From NCBI GenBank assembly GCA_019747615.1, contig JAIEQQ010000242.1, positions 1 through 5,086 of the forward strand: DNA of 5,086 nt, given 5' to 3'. Shown piece after piece: positions 1 through 5,086 of the stretch. Positions within the stretch are counted from its first letter, which is position 1, and the number at the start of each line of letters is the position of its first letter. The position numbers and the translations under genes were made by a program. The notes beneath the pieces are model-generated. The model did no database searches. It was not told where the DNA came from and saw nothing but the letters and a program-made list of their open reading frames with translations. Origin of the DNA: Phycisphaerales bacterium (GTDB taxonomy: Bacteria; Planctomycetota; Phycisphaerae; Phycisphaerales; UBA1924).

Positions 1-1
1 C

Positions 2-2617
2 GAAGTGGTCGTCGAGTCGCTTGATGCTCCGACGCGAGCCGCCGCGGGCGCGTTTGTTGATGTCCGCGTGAATCTCCGCGCCAGCTCGCCGGCGACGGGC
101 ACGCTCCGCCTGCTGCAAGGCGGCGAAGAGGTTCGCATCTCCGATGACCCGTCGCGTGCATCGCGGCGTGTCTCGCTCCAGCCGGGGCTTACCACCTTTG
201 TCCTCTCAGCGCGACTTGACGCCGGGCGCGTCCATCAGCTTCGCGCGATCTTTGAGCCCGATGTGATCGAGCCCGCAGCGACGACCGGCGCGGGCGCAGC
301 CACCGACGGCGCAGGCATCAGCGCGGCGGGCGGCACCGCTGCAAGCGCTGCCGCATCATCGCCAGCACGCACGCCCTCGGACACCATCGCCGCGAACAAC
401 TCCGCCGAGGCGTTCACGATCACCCCCGGCACCGGCGACATCCTGCTCATCGATGGCGTCGGTAGCGATGGCTCCGCCGGCGGCGGTCCGGGCGGCATCC
501 TCGCTCGCACGCTCACCGACCAGGGCATCACCGTTCAGACCATCGCGCCCGAAGGCCTCTCGCCCGATCTCGTGAGAATGCAGGCGTATGACGCCATCAT
601 CCTGCAGAACGCTCCAGCCGACGCCTTCGCCCCCGGCGCGCTGGATTCCCTCCAGCGCTACGTCACCGAGCTCGGCGGCGGCCTGGTCATGATCGGCGGC
701 CCGAACTCCTTCGGCGCCGGCGCCTGGCGTGGCTCGCCCATCGAGCCCATTCTCCCCGTCAAACTCGATCTGCCCGAGCAGCTTGTGCTTCCCTCCGCCG
801 CCATGATCATCATCATGGACACCTCCGGCTCCATGGGCTGGTCGGTCATGGGCTCATCGCGCAGTCAACAGGAAATCGCCAACGAGGGCGCCGCCCTCGC
901 CGTCCGCACGATGCACAAGGACGATCTGGTCGGCGTCATCGAGTTCAACTCCGACTACTCCGTCGTGCAGCCGCTTGCCAAAAACGTGGACTCCGAATCC
1001 ACCGCTCGCCGACTGCTCTCGCTCGCGCCCAACGGCGGCACCAACCTTCCGCCGGCGCTCCGCGAGGCGTATCGCCAGATGAAGGACGCCCGCGCCAAGA
1101 TCAAGCACATCATCGTTCTCTCCGACGGCGGCTCGCAAGGCCGCCAGACGCTCCCCGGCATCGCGGCGGACATCGCCAAAGACGGCATCGCGCTCTCCAC
1201 CATCGCCGTCGGCGACAAGGCCGACCTGCCCACCATGGCCAAGATGGCCGAGGCCGGCGGCGGCGTGTACTACCGCGTCACCGATCCGAACACGCTGCCG
1301 CGAATCTTCCTGCGCGCGGCGCAGGTCGTCCGCCAGCCGTTGATCCGTGAGGAGCCCTTCGTCCCGGTGATGATGCTCACCGGCTCGCCGATCACGATGG
1401 GTCTGCCGACAGACGTGCCCGCGCTGGGCGGACTCGTCCTCACGCAGGCCCGTCCGCCAGAAGAGAACGGCCAGCCGACGGGCGTGCTGTATCCGATGCT
1501 CACGCCCAAGGGCGAGCCGGTGCTCGGCGTGTGGCAGGCGGGCCTTGGCCAAGTCGCCGCGTTCACGTCTGATGCACACAACTGGGGCCTCTCGTGGGTG
1601 GAGTGGCCCGGGTATCGTCAGTTCTGGACGCAGCTTGTGCGGTCGATCGCGAGGCCGGATTCCAGCCGCGCCGGCGAGCTGACGCTGCGGCGTGAGGGCG
1701 ACGCGATCGTCGCGACGCTGGAGATGACCGACGCCAGCGGCAAGCCGCGCGACGGCGTGCAGATCTCCGGCTCGGCGTTCTCACCCGATGGCGGCCGCAC
1801 CGCCCTGCGCATGAGCCAGGTCGCCAGCGGCGTGTACGAAGGCCGATTCGCCGCCCCCGGCGCCGGCAACTATCTCGTCACGCTGACGCCGCAGGAGGGA
1901 GCGATCAAGCTCCCGCCGATCGTCGGCGGCCAGGTCGTGCCCTCGGGTCAGGAGTTCCGCTGGCTCACGTCCGACGATCAGACGCTCAGCGAAATCGCCA
2001 AAGCCGGCGGCGGCAAGGTGCTGTCGCTGGAAGCGACGGAGCTTCCGAATCTCTGGAGCCGAGCCGGGCTCGTGCCGACCGAGGCGCGCCTGCCGCTGTG
2101 GCCGCTGCTGATCGCGTACGCGCTGGCGCTGACGCTGCTGGACATCGGCACACGCCGCGTCGCGTGGGATCGATTGATCAGCCGCAAGTTCGGCCAGAGC
2201 GTGATGCAGGAGGCCGCCGTCGCGATGGCCGACCGCACCAAGCAATCCGGCGACCGACTCGCGGCCCTGCGCCAGCGAGACGCCACTGCAACCCTCAAGC
2301 CCACGCCGCTTGCCGATACCAAAGCTTTGGACAACACCGACGCCCAGCGCGTCATCGACGAAGCCCGCAAGCGCCGCCAGCAAGCGGCGAGAGCACGGGC
2401 GGGCAGCGGAGCATCAGCCACCACCGCCGGGCCATCAACAACGCCGTCACCGACGGCGTCTCGATCAACAGAACCCACACCTCCGCCGCCAGGAACGCCA
2501 AGGCCCTCGCCCTCGGCCCCGATCGAACGATCCCGCCCAGCAACAGACGACACGCTCCCGGGCGAGACACCGATGCAAGCGGCCAAACGCCGCGCGAGGG
2601 AGCGCGCGGGGGAGTGA
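2..2617 (+). CDS. VWA domain protein with glutamine amidotransferase-like fold, C-terminal membrane anchor (5' partial)
   Basis: Residues are numbered from the GTG at 5, but the frame is open to the window edge and the protein begins inside a beta-rich Ig-like segment (1-85), so the true start lies upstream. An Ala/Gly/Thr-rich linker (about 91-135) leads to a glutamine-amidotransferase-like half (about 143-252, from DILLIDGVG to GGLVMIGG). A VWA domain follows (about 265-440) with an intact MIDAS metal site: D272-T-S-G-S276, T346 and D374. The amidotransferase-like fold appears to resume at about 475-550 (GQVAAFTSDAHNWG), so the VWA domain is nested in it. A second beta-rich domain (about 555-640) precedes a transmembrane helix (696-715) and a charged, Pro/Thr/Ser-rich tail ending in KRRARERAGE. 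I see no catalytic Cys-His pair, so a binding or scaffold role in the envelope is likelier than amidotransferase activity. Homologues usually carry N-terminal membrane helices and often another VWA domain, here outside the window. Function unknown. Confidence 0.93.
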   Translation, partial: EVVVESLDAPTRAAAGAFVDVRVNLRASSPATGTLRLLQGGEEVRISDDPSRASRRVSLQPGLTTFVLSARLDAGRVHQLRAIFEPDVIEPAATTGAGAATDGAGISAAGGTAASAAASSPARTPSDTIAANNSAEAFTITPGTGDILLIDGVGSDGSAGGGPGGILARTLTDQGITVQTIAPEGLSPDLVRMQAYDAIILQNAPADAFAPGALDSLQRYVTELGGGLVMIGGPNSFGAGAWRGSPIEPILPVKLDLPEQLVLPSAAMIIIMDTSGSMGWSVMGSSRSQQEIANEGAALAVRTMHKDDLVGVIEFNSDYSVVQPLAKNVDSESTARRLLSLAPNGGTNLPPALREAYRQMKDARAKIKHIIVLSDGGSQGRQTLPGIAADIAKDGIALSTIAVGDKADLPTMAKMAEAGGGVYYRVTDPNTLPRIFLRAAQVVRQPLIREEPFVPVMMLTGSPITMGLPTDVPALGGLVLTQARPPEENGQPTGVLYPMLTPKGEPVLGVWQAGLGQVAAFTSDAHNWGLSWVEWPGYRQFWTQLVRSIARPDSSRAGELTLRREGDAIVATLEMTDASGKPRDGVQISGSAFSPDGGRTALRMSQVASGVYEGRFAAPGAGNYLVTLTPQEGAIKLPPIVGGQVVPSGQEFRWLTSDDQTLSEIAKAGGGKVLSLEATELPNLWSRAGLVPTEARLPLWPLLIAYALALTLLDIGTRRVAWDRLISRKFGQSVMQEAAVAMADRTKQSGDRLAALRQRDATATLKPTPLADTKALDNTDAQRVIDEARKRRQQAARARAGSGASATTAGPSTTPSPTASRSTEPTPPPPGTPRPSPSAPIERSRPATDDTLPGETPMQAAKRRARERAGE

Positions 2618-2620
2618 GCG

Positions 2621-2655
2621 CGGGCGTTGGCAGACACACCGTGCACGCCCGTTTT
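2621..2655 (+). terminator. Rho-independent terminator of the VWA gene
   Basis: CGGGCGT (2621-2627) pairs perfectly with ACGCCCG (2645-2651). Inside it, GCA (2630-2632) pairs with TGC (2642-2644), leaving only a two-base bulge and a nine-base loop. The stem is followed at once by TTTT (2652-2655). It begins three bases after the TGA stop of the VWA gene, where an intrinsic terminator is expected. The U-tract is short, so efficiency is uncertain. Confidence 0.7.
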
Positions 2656-2724
2656 GCGTCAACGACCTCGCTTCGCGCAGCACCGCTGGCGTGACTGGGA
2701 GGAGCAAAAGAGGTTGCGCAGGCA

Positions 2725-2747
2725 AGCCGCACCCGGCTCTTTGTCTT
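2725..2747 (+). terminator. Possible second terminator hairpin
   Basis: AGCCG (2725-2729) and CGGCT (2734-2738) form a five-base-pair GC-rich stem around a CACC loop, followed by the T-rich run CTTTGTCTT. An alternative pairing AAAGAG (2707-2712) with CTCTTT (2737-2742) uses part of the same arm. It could back up the terminator at 2621-2655. The stem is short and the T-run interrupted, so this is weak. Confidence 0.3.
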
Positions 2748-2832
2748 CGCGGCCGTGGTTTACGGCATCGCTCATGATCAAGCCACAACGCGAATCTGCT
2801 GGCCCTGCAGCGGCGGGCCGCTGAGTGCAGCG

Positions 2833-2909
2833 TGTGCAACTTATAGATTTCGGCAAGGCACACCGTCCCGCCGCTCGCGTCTAGGGGAGGCGCGGCGGTC
2901 AGTTGCACA
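2833..2909. repeat. Nested inverted repeat (9-bp outer, 7-bp inner arms)
   Basis: The outer arms TGTGCAACT (2833-2841) and AGTTGCACA (2901-2909) are perfect reverse complements. Within them CCGCCGC (2868-2874) pairs with GCGGCGG (2892-2898) around a 17-base loop. The two stems abut on the 3' side (two unpaired bases) but are separated by 26 bases on the 5' side. It lies 26 bp past the stop of the YflT-like gene and could act as its transcript end or as a stable 3' structure. No T-run follows on either strand, so it is not a standard intrinsic terminator. Confidence 0.5.
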
Positions 2910-2935
2910 TCGAACCATGAGCGAACGCTCGCGCC

Positions 2936-3508
2936 TTACATTCGAGTGCCGTCATACGACGCGTTCGCCGGTCGGATCACCGGCGTGGGCATTGGTGCGG
3001 CCTTCTCCGATGTTGACGCGATGTCCGTAGCGCCCGCGGCGGTGAAGATCTCCTTCGCCCGGGCGATCTCCGCCGACGACTCTGCGTGGGCCGAGATCAG
3101 GATGTTGCCGTCCTTGATCTTTCCCTCGTAACGCTTCGCTTCCAGTTCGGGAATGCCCATGCCGATGAGAGCGCCCGTTACGCCGCCGACCGCAGCGCCC
3201 ACAGCGATGCCGCTCAACGCCGCCATGATCGGACCGGCCGCGATGAAGGGGCCAACGCCGGGGATCGCCAGCAGACCGATGCCAGCCAGCAGCCCAAGCG
3301 TCCCGCCGACAAGACCGACGGTGCTCGCACCGACCGTGGCACCTTCGGGCGCCTTGGTGTTCTTCTCGTGCGCGAAGTCTCGCGTGGTGTCCTTGTCCGG
3401 AAGGAGCACGGAGATGTCGTTATCACCGATGGACGCGGCCTTGAGCCGGTCGACAATCGTGTTGGCCATCGAAACGGTCGAAGCGATACAGAACACTGAG
3501 GTTGCCAT
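2936..3508 (-). CDS. YflT-like (general stress protein 17M type) glycine-rich membrane-associated protein
   Basis: The protein has 190 residues. An N-terminal alpha/beta segment (1-40; SVFCIAST, then a helix, then DISVLLPD) resembles the YflT/GSP17M-like domain. A conserved-looking TRDFAHEKNTKAPEG stretch (42-56) follows, then a long hydrophobic Gly/Ala-rich segment (about 63-119) with repeated GxxxG-like spacing that could form two short membrane or membrane-associated helices. The tail resumes the alpha/beta fold (KRYEGKIKDGNILISAHA, 125-142) and ends in a disordered Pro/Ala stretch. The start at 3508 is favoured because AGGAG lies six bases upstream and because starting at Met14 would remove the first beta strand. 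Proteins of this layout are found in many environmental bacteria and are annotated as stress-related; the biochemical role is not known. It lies 53 bp downstream of the BON lipoprotein gene, probably in one operon. Confidence 0.87.
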   Translation of the reverse strand: MATSVFCIASTVSMANTIVDRLKAASIGDNDISVLLPDKDTTRDFAHEKNTKAPEGATVGASTVGLVGGTLGLLAGIGLLAIPGVGPFIAAGPIMAALSGIAVGAAVGGVTGALIGMGIPELEAKRYEGKIKDGNILISAHAESSAEIARAKEIFTAAGATDIASTSEKAAPMPTPVIRPANASYDGTRM

Positions 3509-3514
3509 AAATAA

Positions 3515-3519
3515 CTCCT
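3515..3519 (-). promoter_or_regulatory. Shine-Dalgarno site of the YflT-like gene
   Basis: The minus strand reads AGGAG, then six bases (TTATTT), then ATG. This fixes the start at 3508 rather than the in-frame ATG at 3469, which has no purine-rich sequence ahead of it. Confidence 0.75.
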
Positions 3520-3561
3520 AAGAGACGTGTGACTGCAGTGAGTGTGAATGTCCGAGTATGA

Positions 3562-3900
3562 CTATCTCGGGCCTCGCAGCGTGACGTTGCCGGTCGCGTC
3601 CGTGATGATCTTGCAGTTCTGTGCGTTGACGGACATCGAGTTGTCATCGAGAATGGCTCGACGGATCGCGGCGGTGATCTTGATGGCATCGTTCGAGTTG
3701 GACTGGTCCATTGGGCTCTTGGTCGTGCTCTCACGATTCGCCGCGTTGCGCTCGGTGTTGTCCGCATCCGGTCGGACGACCGGAGCGACCGGAGGCCGCC
3801 CATCGGGACGGGGGACCTGCTCGTTCTTTCGCTCGCAACCGCTCATCGCGAAGACCACGGCACAGATGACTGTCGGAACAATCGGAAGTACATTGCTCAT
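3562..3900 (-). CDS. Lipoprotein with truncated BON domain
   Basis: The protein has 112 residues. Residues 1-21 form a hydrophobic signal segment ending in a lipobox-like AMSG before Cys22, so it is probably lipidated and held in the envelope; the N-terminus lacks the usual Lys/Arg. A polar, Pro-rich and Asn-rich linker (23-70) includes PMDQSNSND, which in BON lipoproteins of this kind precedes the domain. Residues 71-112 match the first half of a BON domain: helix (DAIKITAAIRRAILDD), then two strands ending NVTLRGP. The frame stops two codons later, at Arg112-TAG, so the second helix and final strand (about 35 residues) are missing. BON domains are linked to envelope stability and osmotic stress (as in OsmY). 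The ATG at 3900 is the only reasonable start, since an in-frame TGA lies upstream without an intervening start codon; its ribosome binding site is weak. Confidence 0.8.
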   Translation of the reverse strand: MSNVLPIVPTVICAVVFAMSGCERKNEQVPRPDGRPPVAPVVRPDADNTERNAANRESTTKSPMDQSNSNDAIKITAAIRRAILDDNSMSVNAQNCKIITDATGNVTLRGPR

Positions 3901-3912
3901 GTTGACTTTCTG

Positions 3913-3926
3913 CGTGCCCCTGCACG
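3913..3926 (-). other. Small hairpin just upstream of the BON lipoprotein start
   Basis: On the minus strand CGTGC and GCACG form a five-base-pair stem around an AGGG loop, ending 12 bases before the ATG at 3900. The gene has only a weak AGAAAG-like ribosome binding site, so this structure might affect initiation. Short hairpins arise often by chance in GC-rich DNA. Confidence 0.3.
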
Positions 3927-3960
3927 ACTCAGTGTGTTTACCGTCTCAGCATGATGCGCG

Positions 3961-3975
3961 GTGGTGTGACACCAC
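3961..3975. promoter_or_regulatory. 15-bp palindrome, possible operator
   Basis: GTGGTGT and ACACCAC are perfect seven-base arms around a single central G. The site lies about 60 bp upstream of the BON lipoprotein start and downstream of the AT-rich island holding the likely promoter, a position suited to a repressor site or a 5' UTR hairpin. No regulator is encoded nearby, so the operator role is inferred from symmetry and position only. Confidence 0.4.
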
Positions 3976-4002
3976 TCGTAAGTCGCACCTCTGTACCAAC
4001 TA

Positions 4003-4051
4003 CTTATACACTCTATCTCATGCTAACCCAGAATGCCATAGCGTACTTATA
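4003..4051 (-). promoter_or_regulatory. Candidate promoter region for the BON/YflT-like gene pair
   Basis: About 4000-4070 is a clear AT-rich island in GC-rich surroundings. The 9-mer GTATAAGTA occurs twice on the minus strand (at 4001-4009 and 4044-4052), giving two TATAAG hexamers (4003-4008 and 4046-4051) that resemble sigma-70 -10 boxes. I could not find a good TTGACA-like -35 at 16-18 bp from either, so the sigma factor class is open. Use of the proximal box would give a leader of roughly 95 bases. Confidence 0.4.
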
Positions 4052-4066
4052 CTACATAACATACGC
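4041..4066. repeat. Imperfect inverted repeat downstream of the ferritin-like gene
   Basis: GCGTA (4041-4045) pairs with TACGC (4062-4066), and inside it TTAT (4047-4050) pairs with ATAA (4056-4059) around ACTAC. It starts 13 bp after the stop of the ferritin-like gene, so it may be a 3' hairpin of that transcript, and it also overlaps the distal TATAAG box. There is no following T-run. Confidence 0.35.
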
Positions 4067-4079
4067 AACTAGCACCACC

Positions 4080-4667
4080 TCACGCTGCATGAGTCGCAGA
4101 CGCCGCATTCCACGCTTCGCTGAGGTCTTGCGGCGCCTGTCCCGCGCTCTGGTCATTGTTCACTGCGATGTTGTCCGCGTGCAGGTCTGCCAGGACCGCC
4201 ATCGGGAGGACGTGGCTGAGCGCCATGATGAGTCGCGGGCACTCGCGCAAATGCCGGCGTGTGATGTCAGCGGTCGTGACGTCGTTCAGCGCCAGCGCCG
4301 TCGTGTGCAGCATCGTGGCGCACGCGATCACGAAGCTCATCGCGGTGTAGTCATCGCGAATGATCCGCGACATGGCCTCTCCACGCATGGTTCCGTAGAC
4401 ACCGGCCATCGCGCCCGTGAGCGTCGTGAGGATATCTTTCACGACCCCACCGCCGGTAGCGCCACCGATCGCCTTCAGGTGCGACTCAAAGTCCGTCCGA
4501 TGGCGAATGAGAGCCGCGTGAAGGTCGTCGATCAACACATCGGCGTGATCGATCTTTCGAAGATCGGCGTTGTCCCGGTGCCTCCCGACCGCCTGCGCAA
4601 CGTGATCCAGCACCGCGATGAGGTCGCCGATGTAGCTGCGAATGGTGTCTTGATTGCTCGATGCCAT
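4080..4667 (-). CDS. Ferritin-like all-helical protein, function unknown
   Basis: The protein has 195 residues and is predicted almost wholly helical: helices at about 8-30, 38-68, 76-100, 103-128 and 131-163, then a flexible Ala/Asn/Gln-rich tail (166-195). The layout (SYIGDLIAVLDHV; DLHAALIRHRTDFESHL; RDDYTAMSF...MLHTTALAL; RRHLRECPRLIMALSHVLP) resembles ferritin-like bundle proteins of the DUF892/YciF type usually annotated as hypothetical. His and acidic residues occur at helix positions that might bind metal (D21-H22, H56, E61-H63, H121, H139, E142, H152), but I see no classical ExxH diiron motif, so ferroxidase activity should not be assumed. The start at 4667 is chosen over the longer frame from 4811 because AAGGAG lies seven bases upstream and the added 48 residues look like translated leader. 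No signal peptide is seen, so it is probably cytoplasmic. It lies upstream of the BON/YflT-like pair on the same strand, 179 bp away. Confidence 0.85.
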   Translation of the reverse strand: MASSNQDTIRSYIGDLIAVLDHVAQAVGRHRDNADLRKIDHADVLIDDLHAALIRHRTDFESHLKAIGGATGGGVVKDILTTLTGAMAGVYGTMRGEAMSRIIRDDYTAMSFVIACATMLHTTALALNDVTTADITRRHLRECPRLIMALSHVLPMAVLADLHADNIAVNNDQSAGQAPQDLSEAWNAASATHAA

Positions 4668-4674
4668 AACCGAT

Positions 4675-4680
4675 CTCCTT
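4675..4680 (-). promoter_or_regulatory. Shine-Dalgarno site of the ferritin-like gene
   Basis: The minus strand reads AAGGAG followed by seven bases and then ATG at 4667. This near-consensus site decides the start against the upstream in-frame ATG at 4811, which would place the site inside the coding sequence. Confidence 0.8.
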
Positions 4681-4997
4681 GGATGTGGATGAGAACGTGC
4701 AGGACAGGTCGTGCTCGCTGGGCACGCTGACCAAGCCCTGCACTGTGTGAATCGGATGCGTGTCACCGACGTCGCGGCTTCGGCCCTGCAAAGCCCGAGG
4801 GTGCCTCGCACCTTTCAACCATCAAATCATGTTCGTCGGATGCTGCCGCGTCGATATGGAAGATGTTCTCGAAGCATCGGCGCTTTGTGTACTGCCAACG
4901 GTGGCCCCATCCGGTGTTTTGGCGTCGCCCGATCAGCTCTGCCCCCCGGATCCTCAGCGGATGGTTCTTTTGGCCTCAACGCATCGGAGGTCGCAGA
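4681..4997. other. Divergent intergenic region: leader of ferritin-like gene and upstream DNA
   Basis: It lies between the minus-strand ferritin-like gene and the plus-strand start at 4998. It holds the extended stem-loop at 4697-4743, a GGC-TTCG-GCC mini-hairpin (4776-4785), and a perfect GGTGC-CTC-GCACC hairpin (4800-4812). TTGAAA on the minus strand (4818-4813) resembles a -35 box, but no TATAAT-like -10 follows at the right distance. Plus-strand frames from ATG at 4829 and 4863 stay open to the window end but lack ribosome binding sites and show no recognisable protein features, so I do not call them. Confidence 0.5.
4697..4743 (-). promoter_or_regulatory. Extended stem-loop in the leader of the ferritin-like gene
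   Basis: Three nested perfect stems are present: GTGCAGG/CCTGCAC (4697-4703 with 4737-4743), GGTC/GACC (4707-4710 with 4729-4732) and GTGC/GCAC (4711-4714 with 4722-4725). Together they make 15 base pairs, interrupted only by a 3/4-base internal loop and a three-base bulge, with a seven-base apical loop. In the minus-strand transcript it ends 16 bases before AAGGAG. It could be a 5' UTR control element, a protein-binding hairpin, or a stability structure. It matches no riboswitch class that I recognise. Confidence 0.5.
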
Positions 4998-5086
4998 ATG
5001 CACGCCGACCAGTCCATGTCCTTACTCCCCCGAGTGGCAACATGGGCGCGGCTCAGCCTCGCGCTTCCCGCATCGAGCAAGGCGAG
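4998..5086 (+). CDS. Start of an unidentified protein (3' partial)
   Basis: An ATG at 4998 is preceded by GGAGG (4986-4990) at a seven-base spacing and stays open to the window end, giving 29 residues (MHADQSMSLLPRVATWARLS and onward). The visible part has a short amphipathic Leu/Ala/Arg stretch and no recognisable domain. The same frame is open for some distance upstream, including an ATG at 4863 without a good ribosome binding site, so the start is not certain. The call rests on the ribosome binding site alone. Confidence 0.4.
   Translation, partial: MHADQSMSLLPRVATWARLSLALPASSKA

Larger units (their letters stand above)
2618..2935. other. Intergenic region between convergent genes, hairpin-rich, no gene seen
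   Basis: This gap separates the 3' end of the VWA gene (plus) from the 3' end of the YflT-like gene (minus). Short frames here overlap on both strands and lack a ribosome binding site or recognisable protein features. It contains an intrinsic terminator at 2621-2655, a weaker hairpin at 2725-2747, a stem AGCGG/CCGCT around a CGGG loop at 2809-2822, a nested inverted repeat at 2833-2909, and a short palindrome GAGCGAACGCTC at 2919-2930 that lies 5 bp beyond the stop codon of the minus-strand gene. I found no tRNA-like or rRNA-like segment. Confidence 0.7.

Noticed and set aside
854..1579. A 241-codon open frame on the minus strand opposite the VWA gene
   Set aside because: It is antisense to well-conserved VWA and MIDAS coding sequence, is rich in Arg, Gly, Ala and His, has no domain, and is the usual by-product of GC-rich third codon positions.
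1781..2646. Two long overlapping minus-strand frames (200 and 222 codons) over the 3' end of the VWA gene
   Set aside because: They overlap each other and the supported plus-strand gene, and have low-complexity composition with no recognisable motifs; one also crosses the terminator region.
2098..2777. Plus-strand frames of 198 and 155 codons in the other two frames at the VWA gene 3' end
   Set aside because: They are out-of-frame readings of the basic, Pro-rich tail, rich in Arg, Pro, His and Gln, and they run through the intrinsic terminator at 2621-2655.
2868..2898. Inner hairpin of the nested repeat as an intrinsic terminator
   Set aside because: The loop is 17 nt and no T-run follows on either strand.
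3548..4072. A 174-codon plus-strand frame opposite the BON lipoprotein gene
   Set aside because: It is antisense to a gene with a signal peptide and BON features, and its end runs through the AT-rich promoter-like island.
4668..4811. A longer N-terminus for the ferritin-like protein (start at 4811)
   Set aside because: The extra 48 residues look like random Cys/Arg/Pro-rich translation, overlap the leader stem-loop and the Shine-Dalgarno site, and there is no ribosome binding site at 4811.
4829..5086. Plus-strand frames from ATG 4829 and ATG 4863 open to the window end
   Set aside because: Neither has a Shine-Dalgarno sequence or recognisable protein features; the ATG at 4998 with GGAGG is the better candidate.

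Overview
The window reads as GC-rich bacterial chromosome. My best guess at the source is a Planctomycetota member (Phycisphaerae-like). This rests on the style of the large VWA/glutamine-amidotransferase-like membrane protein, its short basic 'AKRRARERAGE' C-terminus, and the combination with a BON lipoprotein, a YflT-like stress protein and a ferritin-like protein. It is inference from recalled family resemblance, not a database result. I see no phage, IS element, CRISPR array, tRNA or rRNA.

Layout. (1) Positions 1-2617, plus strand: the 3' part of a long gene for a membrane-anchored protein. Its von Willebrand factor A domain sits inside a glutamine-amidotransferase-like fold, followed by a C-terminal transmembrane helix and a basic, proline-rich tail. 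The reading frame is open at the left edge, so the gene begins outside the window. (2) 2618-2935: an intergenic stretch between convergent genes. It holds a convincing intrinsic terminator directly after the VWA gene, a weaker second hairpin, and a large nested inverted repeat. (3) 2936-4667, minus strand: three small genes transcribed leftward, in order ferritin-like helical protein (195 aa), BON-type lipoprotein lacking half its BON domain (112 aa), and a YflT-like glycine-rich stress protein (190 aa). The last two are 53 bp apart and are probably cotranscribed. A 179-bp gap with an AT-rich island, probably a promoter, separates them from the ferritin-like gene. (4) 4668-5086: the leader of the ferritin-like gene, with a strong three-part stem-loop close upstream of its ribosome binding site, then a diverging plus-strand start at 4998 that runs off the right edge.

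How the genes may work together: the three minus-strand genes belong to family types usually linked to stress or the cell envelope (ferritin-like bundle, BON envelope lipoprotein, YflT-type protein), so a small stress-response cluster is a reasonable reading. Nothing in the sequence links them mechanistically to the VWA protein, which is convergent and separately terminated. I find no convincing case for a wholly new system. The points most worth a second look are the half-BON lipoprotein, the structured leader of the ferritin-like gene, and the regulatory-looking repeats between 3913 and 4066.
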